The notes: generated from the sequence alone by a model not told the origin. Shown: positions 1 through 7,130, counted from the stretch's first letter. The stretch: 9,099 bases of DNA from Nitrososphaerota archaeon (GCA_031282985.1 JAITCR010000152.1:1-9099); one strand, 5' to 3'. Program-made: numbers and translations.

Positions 1-126
1 TTGTTGGTTTTAACGTTTCTTTCTGGGAGACAAATTTTGCATTTTACCATTAATTTCCATCTACTTGTCCACTCGTGAAAGATATTACGCCACAAATCTC
101 TCTAAAAGTGAACACTCTCGCTTACC
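1..126 (-). mobile_element. 5' end of an IS1-family element (partial, runs off the window)
   Basis: On the minus strand an ATG at 50-48 opens a reading frame MVKCKICLPERNVKTN that continues past base 1. The MVKC-x-x-C start with a downstream KxN matches the zinc-finger N-terminus of IS1-family InsA proteins and the broken IS1 transposase at 1738-2501. The proposed outer edge is GGT at 126-124. The ATG lies 76 bases inside this edge, exactly the spacing found in the complete IS1 element (2486 to 2562). Bases 1-126 align without gaps to 8705-8830 at about 78% identity, counted by hand, and similarity stops after 126. The spacing and repeat are seen directly; the IS1 assignment is inferred from the short N-terminal motif. 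The rest of the element lies outside the window, so intactness is unknown. Confidence 0.65.
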
Positions 127-221
127 ATATTTAAAAGTCAACAAACTCTATGAAACAATGCTAAACTACAACCAGCTAACAAAAAAACCTAAACATTATG
201 AGTGGACTTTTTGACAATGAA

Positions 222-836
222 TTATTTGTTTTCACCTTGTTTTATGCGGTGTTGCACTTTTCTTCTGCGGTAAAAAGTGGATTCGCTCATGTCGCACATT
301 TTGAGAATTTCCTCTTTGCTTAACAACTTTTTGTCCCACGCCTTAACCAATTCACCGAAATTATGCGGTATAGCTTTATTTGGCCGCCCAAAACGAACGC
401 CTCGTATCCTTGCCGCCGCAATACCTTCGGCTTTACGCTGACGAATATTATCACGCTCATTTTGCGCAACAAAAGAAAGCAAACCCAACACCAAATCAGC
501 AATAAACGTCCCCATTAGATCTTTGCGTAAACGAGTGTCTGACAGCGGCATGTCAATAACTGCTATATCAACGCCCTTTTCTTTGGTTAGTACGCGCCAT
601 TGGTTCTGAATATCCTCATAATTGCGACCAAGACGGTCAATACTTTTGATGTAAAGCAAATCGCCGCTTTTCAGATTGCTAATGAGATTGTTATAGGCGG
701 GACGGTTGAAATCCTTACCCGATTGTTTGTCTGTAAATACATTTGACGGCGATATTTGCAACTCGTTCATCGCCAAAATTTGTCTGCCTTCATTTTGACT
801 TGAATCAGAAATCCGACAATATCCATAAATTTCCAT
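222..836 (-). CDS. Serine site-specific recombinase (resolvase/invertase family)
   Basis: This 204-residue protein matches the small serine recombinases that cut and rejoin DNA through a serine-phosphate intermediate (resolution, inversion or integration). The N-terminal catalytic domain has YCRIS with the nucleophile Ser10 and Arg8, followed by the Q/R-rich segment and DRLGR at 67-71 with the conserved arginines. The long E-helix region around QNERDNIRQRKAEG (125-138) leads into GRPNK at 150-154. A C-terminal helix-turn-helix covers about 171-193 (LLSKEEILKM...STFYRRRK). Length is normal for resolvases and no catalytic residue is missing. The ATG at 836 has a GGGG ribosome-binding site at 848-845, eight bases upstream. 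It is transcribed away from the small ORF at 958. No transposase or invertible segment pairs with it, so its substrate is unknown. Bases 127-221 downstream contain no gene. Confidence 0.93.
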   Translation of the reverse strand: MEIYGYCRISDSSQNEGRQILAMNELQISPSNVFTDKQSGKDFNRPAYNNLISNLKSGDLLYIKSIDRLGRNYEDIQNQWRVLTKEKGVDIAVIDMPLSDTRLRKDLMGTFIADLVLGLLSFVAQNERDNIRQRKAEGIAAARIRGVRFGRPNKAIPHNFGELVKAWDKKLLSKEEILKMCDMSESTFYRRRKVQHRIKQGENK

Positions 837-957
837 GTCATAATCCCCTTTTTTACTTTTAACGTAACATCAAATAGCAAAGTGTCAATATTTTGCAGAA
901 AAATTTCAAGCGACAAAAGAGTTTTTAGTTGAAACGACCTATAATAAGGTGGTTGCT

Positions 958-1077
958 ATGTCTGAAACTCAAGGAATAGAGCAAAATTTCAAGATAGGAG
1001 TGTTAAAAGAGCTACACAAAAGAAACCTCATAACAAGCGAGGAATTGGATAGGGCTATAAAAAGCATAAAAAAGTAA
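958..1077 (+). CDS. 39-residue SHOCT-like small protein
   Basis: The ORF starts at ATG 958 with AAGGTGG at 946-952, a good Shine-Dalgarno sequence five bases upstream. It encodes 39 residues. The C-terminal two thirds (IGVLKELHKRNLITSEELDRA and on) has the form of the SHOCT motif: an amphipathic helix with LKELxxxxLIT, then an EEL-type second helix, ending in a basic tail. In known genomes small proteins of this type often lie next to serine recombinases or other mobile genes, but their role is not established; an oligomerisation or accessory role would be inference. Here it is divergent from the recombinase across a 121-base gap and 71 bases upstream of the nuclease fragment on the same strand. 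The gap holds an imperfect GCAAA/TTTGC inverted repeat (877-881/892-896) that could be part of a recombinase site; this is weak. Confidence 0.62.
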   Translation: MSETQGIEQNFKIGVLKELHKRNLITSEELDRAIKSIKK

Positions 1078-1148
1078 CAAAACGCTGGACTTTTGAAGGA
1101 CATTATGTTAGACTAAGGATAGCTTAAAATAAGATTGGGGAACAAAAT

Positions 1149-1751
1149 ATGGAAATAACGCCAAATCAAAATGAAGTTTATCAAAGCATTAGAGAAATCA
1201 TTTTAGCCGCTCGGCGTGGCATCAAAAGAGCGTTTGAATTTTCTATGGTGCAATCGTATTGGCAGATTGGCAGGCAAATTATGGTCGCTCAAGGCGGGGA
1301 GGATAGAGCGGAATATGGCGCACAGCTATTGAAATTTTTAGCAGAAAAATTAACAATTGAGTTCGGCGTGTCTTTTGACGAAACAAATTTGCGGAAAATG
1401 CGGCAGTTTTACAATGTTTTTCAAATTCAAGACACACTGTGTCCCGAATTAAGTTGGTCGCATTACAGGCGAATTATGAGAATTCCAAACGCAAACGAAC
1501 GAGACTTTTACATCAAAGAATGTACGGAGTGTAATTGGAGCGTTCGCCAACTTGAGCGACAAATAAATTCGCTTTATCATGCAAGATTACGAGCGTCAAC
1601 CGATAAAGATAGTGTTCGTAACGAAATTCAAAAGTTAGAGCCGAAAGAAATGCGTGATTACATCTTAAAAGACCCTTATCTTTTGGAATTTTTAGAATTA
1701 AAAGAAAACAAGGAATATCACGAAAAACGGTGGTGTCCTAAAGCAGGTTAA
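1149..1751 (+). pseudogene. DUF1016 (YhcG-type) PDDEXK nuclease, N-terminal half only, cut by IS1
   Basis: The N-terminal DUF1016 domain is clear: QSYWQIGRQI (35-44), LRKMRQFY (81-88), LSWSHY (101-106), NWSVRQLERQI (129-139) and DPYLLEFLELKENK (175-188). In full-length relatives (roughly 330-380 residues) this domain is followed by a PDDEXK nuclease domain, which is wholly absent here. Residues 1-193 are native. The first base of codon 194 is 1728, and the last seven residues (RWCPKAG) plus the stop are encoded by the terminal repeat of the IS1 element beginning at 1729. The start is ATG 1149 with GGGG at 1137-1140. Members of this family are linked to DNA cleavage and are common in accessory and defence regions; without its catalytic half this copy should have no nuclease activity. 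The missing part is not found beyond the IS1 element. Confidence 0.9.
1729..1745 (+). repeat. IS1 terminal inverted repeat, left arm
   Basis: GGTGGTGTCCTAAAGCA matches the inverted right arm (2546-2562) at 14 of 17 positions. It supplies the stop codon that ends the truncated DUF1016 frame and also contains the stop of the transposase on the other strand. Confidence 0.85.
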
Positions 1752-2501
1752 AGGGTAGTTGTCTTTTGAAGAACCAAAAGTTAATGATCAAACCAATAAC
1801 TGTGTGATGCATGACTTCTATTTTTGAAAAGCAAACCCCTTTTCGACCCAGCCAGCTGCACCAGATACGTAAAGACAAATGCTGACGCTCAATACGCTGC
1901 GTATTACGCTTGCCCGGCAACACAACACTATCCCTAACATGGGATTGATATGCAAAATTATCATCACAATAAACACACTTTACCTTAAAGGGCGAAAGTA
2001 AACAAGTAAATCATCCAAATACTTGTGCTCTCGCGTACCAAAGCAGCATGCCAAACTGTCCTGGTGTTATGGTCAGTGGCCCACCAAGCCAACACTGATG
2101 AGATTTATCATGAACAAAAGACTCCATCTCATCAAACTCTGCAGCTTCAACTTCAACACGATCAGCCCAAACAACATCAATTTCCAAATCTTGATGAGTC
2201 TGAAGATAAGTATAATTTATTTTCCAGGGCCAGTTTTGTGTTTTTTTTTTTTTTTTTTTACCGTATCTTTAGAGGTGCCCGGTATGCGTTCTGTGGTTCG
2301 TTTTTCTGTGCCGTTTACGGTCATTTTTAGAACCTGTTCACGTATGTTTGGTTGGTAGGCTTTGTTTGTGTAGGTTTCTATAAAGTTTTTGCGTGTGCAG
2401 GTTTGTTGTTGCAGTTGTAGACTTGTTTGCCTGTTTTGCTGTCCATTTTTTGATACTTTCGCTACCACAGTATGGCATTTTACCATAGTTTTTGTGACCA
2501 T
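1738..2501 (-). pseudogene. IS1-family transposase, broken by several frameshifts
   Basis: Reading the minus strand from about 2501 (or the inner ATG at 2486), the frames together give an IS1 transposase. It has an MVKC zinc-finger start whose CPYCGSE appears only if one base is restored, then KNGQQNR, then the helix-turn-helix region YQPNIREQVLKMTVNG through ERIPGTS. A 19-A run at 2259-2241 follows. After it come AEFDEMESFVHDKSHQ (first catalytic Asp), WWATDHNT in a second frame, REHKYLDDLLVYFRPL in a third, and KVKCVYCDDNFAYQ through RNTQRIERQHLSLR and RKGVCFSK back in a frame open to the stop at 1738. At least three indels are needed, besides the homopolymer, to join these parts. The conserved C-terminal TQRIE...LxLR...RKxxxFSK block is typical of InsB. 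It cannot make a working enzyme as read. Confidence 0.88.
2241..2259. repeat. 19-base T homopolymer inside the IS1 transposase
   Basis: Nineteen consecutive T on the plus strand (A on the sense strand, coding poly-Lys) lie between the InsA-like helix-turn-helix and the InsB-like catalytic domain. Classical IS1 has a programmed -1 frameshift on a short A-run at the corresponding place; here the run is much longer. It could also be a sequencing or assembly artefact. Confidence 0.85.
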
Positions 2502-2545
2502 AAGAGTTAACTCTCACAAATAATCACACAACACACCAACTAAAA

Positions 2546-2562
2546 TACTTTATGACATCACC
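2546..2562 (-). repeat. IS1 terminal inverted repeat, right arm
   Basis: On the minus strand it reads GGTGATGTCATAAAGTA, matching the left arm at 14 of 17. It directly abuts the separate IS-end-like motif that begins at 2563. Confidence 0.85.
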
Positions 2563-2586
2563 AAGTTATTTATGCACAGTTCCTTA
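2563..2586 (+). repeat. IS-end-like 24-bp motif, copy 1
   Basis: The core TTATTTATGCACAGTTCC recurs with few changes at 7131-7154 and 7249-7275 on the same strand, and inverted at 7182-7208. Two of those copies form the ends of a short MITE-like element, so this copy is probably a solitary right end of the same element family. Its left partner is not present, and it starts on the very next base after the IS1 edge. Confidence 0.7.
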
Positions 2587-2746
2587 AAGAAATAATACAT
2601 ATATCGTGTTTGTTACATGAAAAAATAGGTTCAACAGTTTTTTTACAAAAAAACTCTTTTAACCCAAAATATCGTGTTGCGTAAACGTGTTTCGTTAATT
2701 GGAAAAATTAAGTTTCTATAATTATTTTCTGTAACGATTCGTGTAC
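2587..2746. other. AT-rich non-coding stretch with a perfect A/T palindrome
   Basis: No ORF of note. It holds GTTTTTTT-AC-AAAAAAAC at 2637-2654, a perfect 8-base inverted repeat with a two-base centre. It lies downstream of the surface-protein gene's terminator and most likely has no coding role. Confidence 0.6.
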
Positions 2747-2763
2747 AAAAAAAGAAAGAAAGA
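2747..2763 (-). terminator. T-rich transcription terminator of the surface-protein gene
   Basis: On the minus strand the sequence just after the stop codon reads TCTTTCTTTCTTTTTTT. A pyrimidine/T-tract without a stable hairpin is the usual archaeal style of terminator. Confidence 0.6.
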
Positions 2764-2771
2764 TTGTTTTC

Positions 2772-5360
2772 TTATTTTTTCTTGAGCAGCAACAAGCCAA
2801 TCAGCAATACTACGGCTACAATTACAATTGTTGAACCTATAATGTATAGCCCAAAGTTTGGTTGATTGTTTCCATTTGCTTGGTTACCTGTTGCTTCAAC
2901 TACGCCTATTGCTGTTGTGTCACTAGATGCTCCGTAAGCGTTGCTGCCGTCAAATGTTGCTGTTACAGTGTATTTGCCAGTTTTTTCGGGCGTCCAGAGG
3001 CAACTAAATGTTCCACTTGAGTCAGTGTATGCTTCACCGATGTATGTGTATTCACCATTTTCGTTTTCTGCTGTTAAGAAAACTTGTACTCCTTTTATAG
3101 TCTCGTTACCGTAGATGCCATCAATTGGTAGTTGTAAGTAGTTGTAGTCCATCCATAGAGCCATGCTTTCGTCAGCGACACAGGCTATGCCTCCTGCTGT
3201 CTTGCCTATTGATACTGGAGACTGGTCAAGGACTTTACCAGTTAAGACGACGCTACTGCCTTTGGAGACTGCAGTTTGTGGTCCACTAATGGAAGTCTTG
3301 CTTTCGCCTTTGCCTAAGACATACATTGTTCCGTCATAAGTGCTTGCTGCTGTCAAATATCCCTCTGCTGCTGCGCCTGCCTGCATGCGTGTGCCAGAAA
3401 TCTTCCATTGATATTCGCCAGTTAATGCATCGAGACATATCATGCCCCAACCACGTGGGTATGGCTGATTTGGTGTGTGTTCGTTGTTTGTGACATAAAG
3501 TAATCCACCGATAACTCTGATGTCCTGTACCGTGTATACTGATGCATCGTTGCTTGTGTAGGGTGTTTCAAATGGTGGTGCTGGATCAACATATTGCCAA
3601 GCTACCTCACCAGTGTTTTCATCGATTGCCCAAACGCCTGTGTATCCGACTGCATATATCAGATTTTCGTATGCTGCTTCATCATACATCCAGAATATTC
3701 CCCATGGATAGTCATAATCAGTGCGAACTTCCCACTTTTCTTTGCCAGTGTATAAATCCCATGCTTTGATTACACCGAGTTCCATTTCAGCCATGTACAG
3801 ACCATGCCTTATCCATACGTTGGTTGGTCGATAAGCTGACGACATGTCACTAACGGATGAAGAGATATTCCATATAATTTCACCCTTACTCATGTTATAG
3901 GCTACTAAGTTCCAACCGTAGTAACCACCATAAATAAAACGATGCTGCTCTACTCTAATCATAGATTCATAATCAATTCCGCCAAGGACATTGCCGTAGC
4001 CACTCGTTTGGTAAGCCGTTCTATAGCTCAGTGGCATAGTAACACTGACATTGCTTGCTATTCTGCTGGTAAAATTAGTTGTTGACCCTAAAGAGTTCCA
4101 TTTAATTAAATAACCTTCATATGATTCTGTAACTGTGACATTTGGAGCTGGGTTTGCTGTGTTTGTCTTAATACCTTGGAAACTGTAGTAGTAACCATCG
4201 CGGAATAACACATCAATAGCACTGCCATTACCTGAAAATCCCGGAAGGGTAACGTTTGTTGTCGCACCAGTATTTGGATTTATCTTATATAACAGACCAT
4301 CGCTGATAGTACTGAGTTCTACTGTTACAGTCCCTGACGAACTTGAAGGGTAGTTATATGCTATATGAGTTGGAGTAATTCCACCGTTAACAGCTGGACG
4401 TGCATAGTATAGCTCGCCAGTGCGTAAGTCATAGCATACTGCACAGCTTGTTGGTATACCGTTAATTAACTCAGTTCTTGTTTGATACGCTCTTCCCATG
4501 TAGATTACACTTGGAGTACCAGGGTTTGATGTTAGCGTTGTTTTTTCTGCTTCGCCACCAATTAGACCTGCTATGTTTGCTGTTCGTTTCCAGACAATAT
4601 GTGGAGTGTTAACTGCTGGAATGAATGGCCCATAATAGTTATCATGCCAAGCATTGTTTGTGACACCGACAATGTTTGCGGATGTCCAAGGATATGCACC
4701 TAGCATTTCCCATGAGTTACGCATATTTGGTTGAACTGGCCGTGTCCAGTACTCATTATCGGGCAAAGTTAACAGCCATGGAATGACAAAATTTTCTTGC
4801 ACTGTCACTGTTGTTATTCGTGTTTCTGCGGGTGTACAATAAACTGATGGATTATAAATTGCATTTGCAAAAGCACCTGTACGCGATTCTGACCAAGCTC
4901 CACCGCTAAAGTATCCCTCAGGGAAATATGCACCACCAAAGAAGAATTGAAACTGGTAATCACCAACTTTGGATGGCATGTAGTTGAACCAACTTGTACC
5001 ATCATCCGGATATGAAATTAGTGAAACCTCTTGTTTTAGTCCATCGGGATCTGTAATGACAACTAAGAAGTCATCCATGTATTTACCTTCACCAGGTGCG
5101 AAAGTAGTCCAGACGTTAATCAACAAGTTTTGACCTACACCAACTGGATCTGGGGAAACACTTAGAAAAGCTTTGGCATTGATAGTAAAGTCAACTGTTT
5201 TACCTGCAGGTATACTGTTAGGTGCATCATAACCGCCACCCTGATATGAACCGCTTTTGTCCACTGTTCCACCTGAACCTGGTTGTGCGATTGCTGAAGA
5301 CGTGAAAAGCATTGACATAAAAAGCACTGCTAAAAGCATCACTGAAAACGCTATTTGCAT
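2772..5360 (-). CDS. Secreted, membrane-anchored PQQ-type beta-propeller surface protein with Ig-like domains
   Basis: The protein is 862 residues from the ATG at 5360. A signal peptide ends near AIA-QP (25/26). An Ig-like domain covers about 70-190 (GVGQNLLINVW, FLVVITDPDG). Propeller blades follow with the D-x-x-T/K-G-E-x-x-W/Y signature: DLRTGELYY (~310), NMSKGEIIW (~489), DLYTGKEKW (~535), DENTGEVAW (~579) and DALTGEYQW (~643). An Ig-like or invasin-like domain spans about 756-822 (GVQVFLTAENENG... KTGKYTVTATF). An Asn-rich linker leads to one transmembrane helix (about 838-859) and a terminal KKK. It should be displayed on the outer face of the cell membrane, probably binding a ligand or cell surface; no enzyme motif is visible. 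The first ATG has a poor ribosome-site distance and gives a signal peptide with no charged n-region, so translation probably starts upstream at the ATT 5387-5385. It stands alone, with a terminator on one side and a promoter on the other. Confidence 0.9.
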   Translation of the reverse strand: MQIAFSVMLLAVLFMSMLFTSSAIAQPGSGGTVDKSGSYQGGGYDAPNSIPAGKTVDFTINAKAFLSVSPDPVGVGQNLLINVWTTFAPGEGKYMDDFLVVITDPDGLKQEVSLISYPDDGTSWFNYMPSKVGDYQFQFFFGGAYFPEGYFSGGAWSESRTGAFANAIYNPSVYCTPAETRITTVTVQENFVIPWLLTLPDNEYWTRPVQPNMRNSWEMLGAYPWTSANIVGVTNNAWHDNYYGPFIPAVNTPHIVWKRTANIAGLIGGEAEKTTLTSNPGTPSVIYMGRAYQTRTELINGIPTSCAVCYDLRTGELYYARPAVNGGITPTHIAYNYPSSSSGTVTVELSTISDGLLYKINPNTGATTNVTLPGFSGNGSAIDVLFRDGYYYSFQGIKTNTANPAPNVTVTESYEGYLIKWNSLGSTTNFTSRIASNVSVTMPLSYRTAYQTSGYGNVLGGIDYESMIRVEQHRFIYGGYYGWNLVAYNMSKGEIIWNISSSVSDMSSAYRPTNVWIRHGLYMAEMELGVIKAWDLYTGKEKWEVRTDYDYPWGIFWMYDEAAYENLIYAVGYTGVWAIDENTGEVAWQYVDPAPPFETPYTSNDASVYTVQDIRVIGGLLYVTNNEHTPNQPYPRGWGMICLDALTGEYQWKISGTRMQAGAAAEGYLTAASTYDGTMYVLGKGESKTSISGPQTAVSKGSSVVLTGKVLDQSPVSIGKTAGGIACVADESMALWMDYNYLQLPIDGIYGNETIKGVQVFLTAENENGEYTYIGEAYTDSSGTFSCLWTPEKTGKYTVTATFDGSNAYGASSDTTAIGVVEATGNQANGNNQPNFGLYIIGSTIVIVAVVLLIGLLLLKKK

Positions 5361-5396
5361 ACTCTTAATATTTTTAATATTTTTAATACTTTATTT

Positions 5397-5401
5397 CCTC
5401 C
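5397..5401 (-). promoter_or_regulatory. Strong Shine-Dalgarno GGAGG that points to a non-ATG start
   Basis: GGAGG on the minus strand lies 36 bases from the first ATG (5360) but only nine from an in-frame ATT at 5387-5385. An in-frame TAA at 5393-5391 rules out a start farther upstream. Starting at the ATT adds nine codons reading (I/M)KNIKNIKS and gives the signal peptide the positively charged n-region it otherwise lacks. Confidence 0.6.
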
Positions 5402-5464
5402 GTTTATGCATATATCTAACAATTGGTCTATTAATAAATTTAACTATATGAAACGAATCAAGTG

Positions 5465-5473
5465 CCCCCCCCC
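5465..5473. repeat. Poly-C tract (9 C) in the probable 5' leader of the surface-protein gene
   Basis: Nine C on the plus strand, nine G on the mRNA strand. It lies between the TATA-like element at 5511-5523 and the Shine-Dalgarno at 5397-5401. Tracts of this length are prone to slipped-strand change. Confidence 0.8.
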
Positions 5474-5510
5474 TCACTAAATTTTTCAAATGCATCATAT
5501 AATAGCTCAT

Positions 5511-5523
5511 TTTTATATATTTG
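5511..5523 (-). promoter_or_regulatory. TATA-box-like element upstream of the surface-protein gene
   Basis: The minus strand reads AAATATATAAAA, a good archaeal TATA box. Transcription would begin near 5488 and leave a leader of about 100 bases that includes the poly-G tract and the Shine-Dalgarno. The region is AT-rich, so chance matches are likely. Confidence 0.4.
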
Positions 5524-5599
5524 AACATCAAATATTGGAGTGTAAAAGGGGGTTTTCCTCCATAAAAACAATCGTCGTTTTTCAATTTTTTCCGGCGAT

Positions 5600-5609
5600 C
5601 CCCCCCCCC
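5600..5609. repeat. Poly-C tract (10 C) upstream of the surface-protein promoter
   Basis: Ten C on the plus strand, about 85 bases upstream of the TATA-like element, in the sequence AAGGA-(G10)-ATC on the minus strand. It is a second long C/G run within 150 bases in an otherwise AT-rich intergenic region. Confidence 0.8.
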
Positions 5610-5805
5610 TCCTTACAAAGCATAGTGTAAATTAATTGGTTCTGTCCACACTATTGTTAACGTTTTTTGGACTAAAGAGATATCCTGTGTTAGGGTTTAT
5701 CAAGAAACAACCTGACCGTACCTATTCAGTCGTAGTATTTTTTTGATTTTTTGATGTGCATATTGTTTACATAGTTTGAGCGCTGTGACAGAGGGAGTAC
5801 ACGCT
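5610..5805. other. Intergenic stretch between the surface-protein promoter region and the IS66 remnant
   Basis: No coding sequence seen. It includes a 7-base inverted repeat ATAGTGT/ACACTAT (5622-5628/5648-5654) and, at 5791-5795, GAGGG as the ribosome site for the IS66 ORF. The left end of the IS66 element must lie somewhere here, but I could not find paired terminal repeats. Confidence 0.5.
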
Positions 5806-6909
5806 ATGCAAAGATCGGATTTAGAAAAATTAAACAAAGAAGAGTTAATTGAACTAATTTTGACTATGCATAACCATTTTCAGACAAAAATAACCGAACT
5901 TGAAGCCCCCTAAACCTCAACAGCCAAAACAGCCATAAACCCCCTCAACTGGCATCTGGAAAAACTCCAACCCCCGCCGCCAAAAAACAGGCAAAAAATC
6001 AGGCGCACAACCCAAACACAAAGGACACGAACTAAAAATCCAAAGAAACTGACCAAACAATAACACACAAACCCGCCATCTGCAAACACTGCCAAACAAG
6101 TCTAACAAAAATACATGGCACACAAACAGACACCCGATACAAAATAGACACCTAAACACAAACTCAACTCACCCAACACACCCAAATAACCATAACCTGC
6201 CCAACTGCCAAACCATTAACCTGCCGCCTTTTCACCAGAGTTAACCTTCACAATACAATACGGAGAAGATGTAAAAGCCATCTCAGTCCTATTTACTCAC
6301 TACACCATGGTAAGCTATGATAAAACTCAAATCTTAAACGATATGTTTGACATACACATATCAACAGGCACCATAGCCAATCATGCAGCAGAGTTTGCAG
6401 AAAAAGCAGAAACAATAACACAAGAGATTCCTCTTAGGTTGCAAGACGCAGCGGTTTTGCATTTTGATGAAAACAGTGGCAGAGCGGATGCGAAAAACCA
6501 TTTGGGTACATACAGCCTCAAGTGAAGAAGCGACGTATATTACGGTTCATCCTATGTGGCCAGGTTGGTATTGATGATAATGATGGAGCGTTAGTGGGGT
6601 TTTGGTTGTGGCAGTTCATGATTGTTGGCAGGTGTATTTTAAGTATAGTGTTGTTCTCATGTGTTGTGTAATACGCATTTATTACGTGAGCTTGAGGGAG
6701 TAAATGAGAATACTGATCAGGGTTGGGCGGTTTGGATGTTGGGGTTTTTTATGTAGATTGAAGGGTGTGGTTGAGCGTTGTAAGGGGCCTGGTTTGGAGG
6801 CGTTGCCGTTTTGTTATGTTGGAGTGTTTTGGGAGGAGCATTTGCAGGTTTTGGAGTTGGGGTTGGTGGAGAATCCTTTGGTTAGTGTGTGCGGAAGCGT
6901 TCTATTATT
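5806..6909 (+). pseudogene. IS66-family transposase (TnpC-like), decayed and lacking its C-terminus
   Basis: ATG 5806 opens MQRSDLEKLNKEELIELIL, the typical coiled-coil start of IS66 transposases; this frame stops at 5911. Other plus-strand frames then give the Pro/Lys-rich linker, KKSGAQPKHKGHELK, the zinc-binding ICKHCQTSLTKIHGTQ, and PELTFTIQYGEDVKAI running into the intact piece 6307-6525 (YDKTQILNDMF... AAVLHFDENSG, first catalytic Asp). After a frameshift come WVHTASSEEATYITVHP, then VAVHDCWQVYFKY (second Asp), CNTHLLRELEG, WAVWMLGFFM, ALPFCYVGVFWEEH and finally VRKRS near 6905. The conserved NNxAERDLRM block with the catalytic Glu is not found. Many stops and frameshifts make it non-functional. 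Sense-strand composition changes from A/C-rich to G/T-rich along its length. The end coordinate is approximate. Confidence 0.88.
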
Positions 6910-7130
6910 ACCGTTATAAATTTGATTTTTGACAGTTGGTGTCATGTGATAACAATGGCGGTGTCTGTTGCTAAAGGTTCTAACGGGTGTGTAAGGAGGT
7001 GTTTCTCTGCAAACGCACGATTTTTTTATAAGCATAAAACAAATACATCCATTTTGTTTACCAAAGGCGCCGTGGCAACATGGAAAATTATGTTTCACAA
7101 CAAGTCTCAAAAATTTACAATTGTAATACT
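6910..7130. other. Non-coding stretch between the IS66 remnant and the repeat cluster
   Basis: A plus-strand frame remains open from the end of the IS66 remnant to 7185, but I recognise no protein family in it after VRKRS. No terminal repeat that would close the IS66 element is evident. Confidence 0.5.

Larger units (their letters stand above)
1729..2562 (-). mobile_element. IS1-family insertion sequence, degenerate, 834 bp
   Basis: The boundaries are set by imperfect terminal inverted repeats, GGTGGTGTCCTAAAGCA at 1729-1745 and GGTGATGTCATAAAGTA read from 2562 to 2546 (14 of 17 match, with the GGT start usual for IS1). The left edge coincides with the point where the DUF1016 reading frame loses similarity to its family. 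The transposase stop overlaps the left terminal repeat and the first ATG is 61-76 bases inside the right edge, as expected for a compact one-gene IS. No 8-9 base target duplication is visible: the flanks are CACGAAAAAC on the left and AAGTTATTTA on the right. The element has therefore probably taken part in a deletion or other rearrangement after insertion. Length fits the IS1 family. Confidence 0.87.

Noticed and set aside
877..896. Recombinase recognition (res) site between the divergent genes
   Set aside because: Only one 5-base imperfect dyad was found; res sites need several longer subsites.
2023..2358. Plus-strand ORFs across the IS1 element
   Set aside because: They overlap the recognisable IS1 transposase on the opposite strand, and their Phe-rich stretch is only the T19 run.
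5391..5585. Minus-strand ORF ending in LDSFHIVKFINRPIV, reminiscent of the FHIVK motif of ISL3-type transposases
   Set aside because: Only about ten residues are similar, the frame crosses a homopolymer, and no other ISL3 block is present nearby.
5910..6159. Minus-strand Cys/Phe/Gly-rich ORFs
   Set aside because: They are antisense to the IS66 zinc-finger region and open only because of the low G content there.
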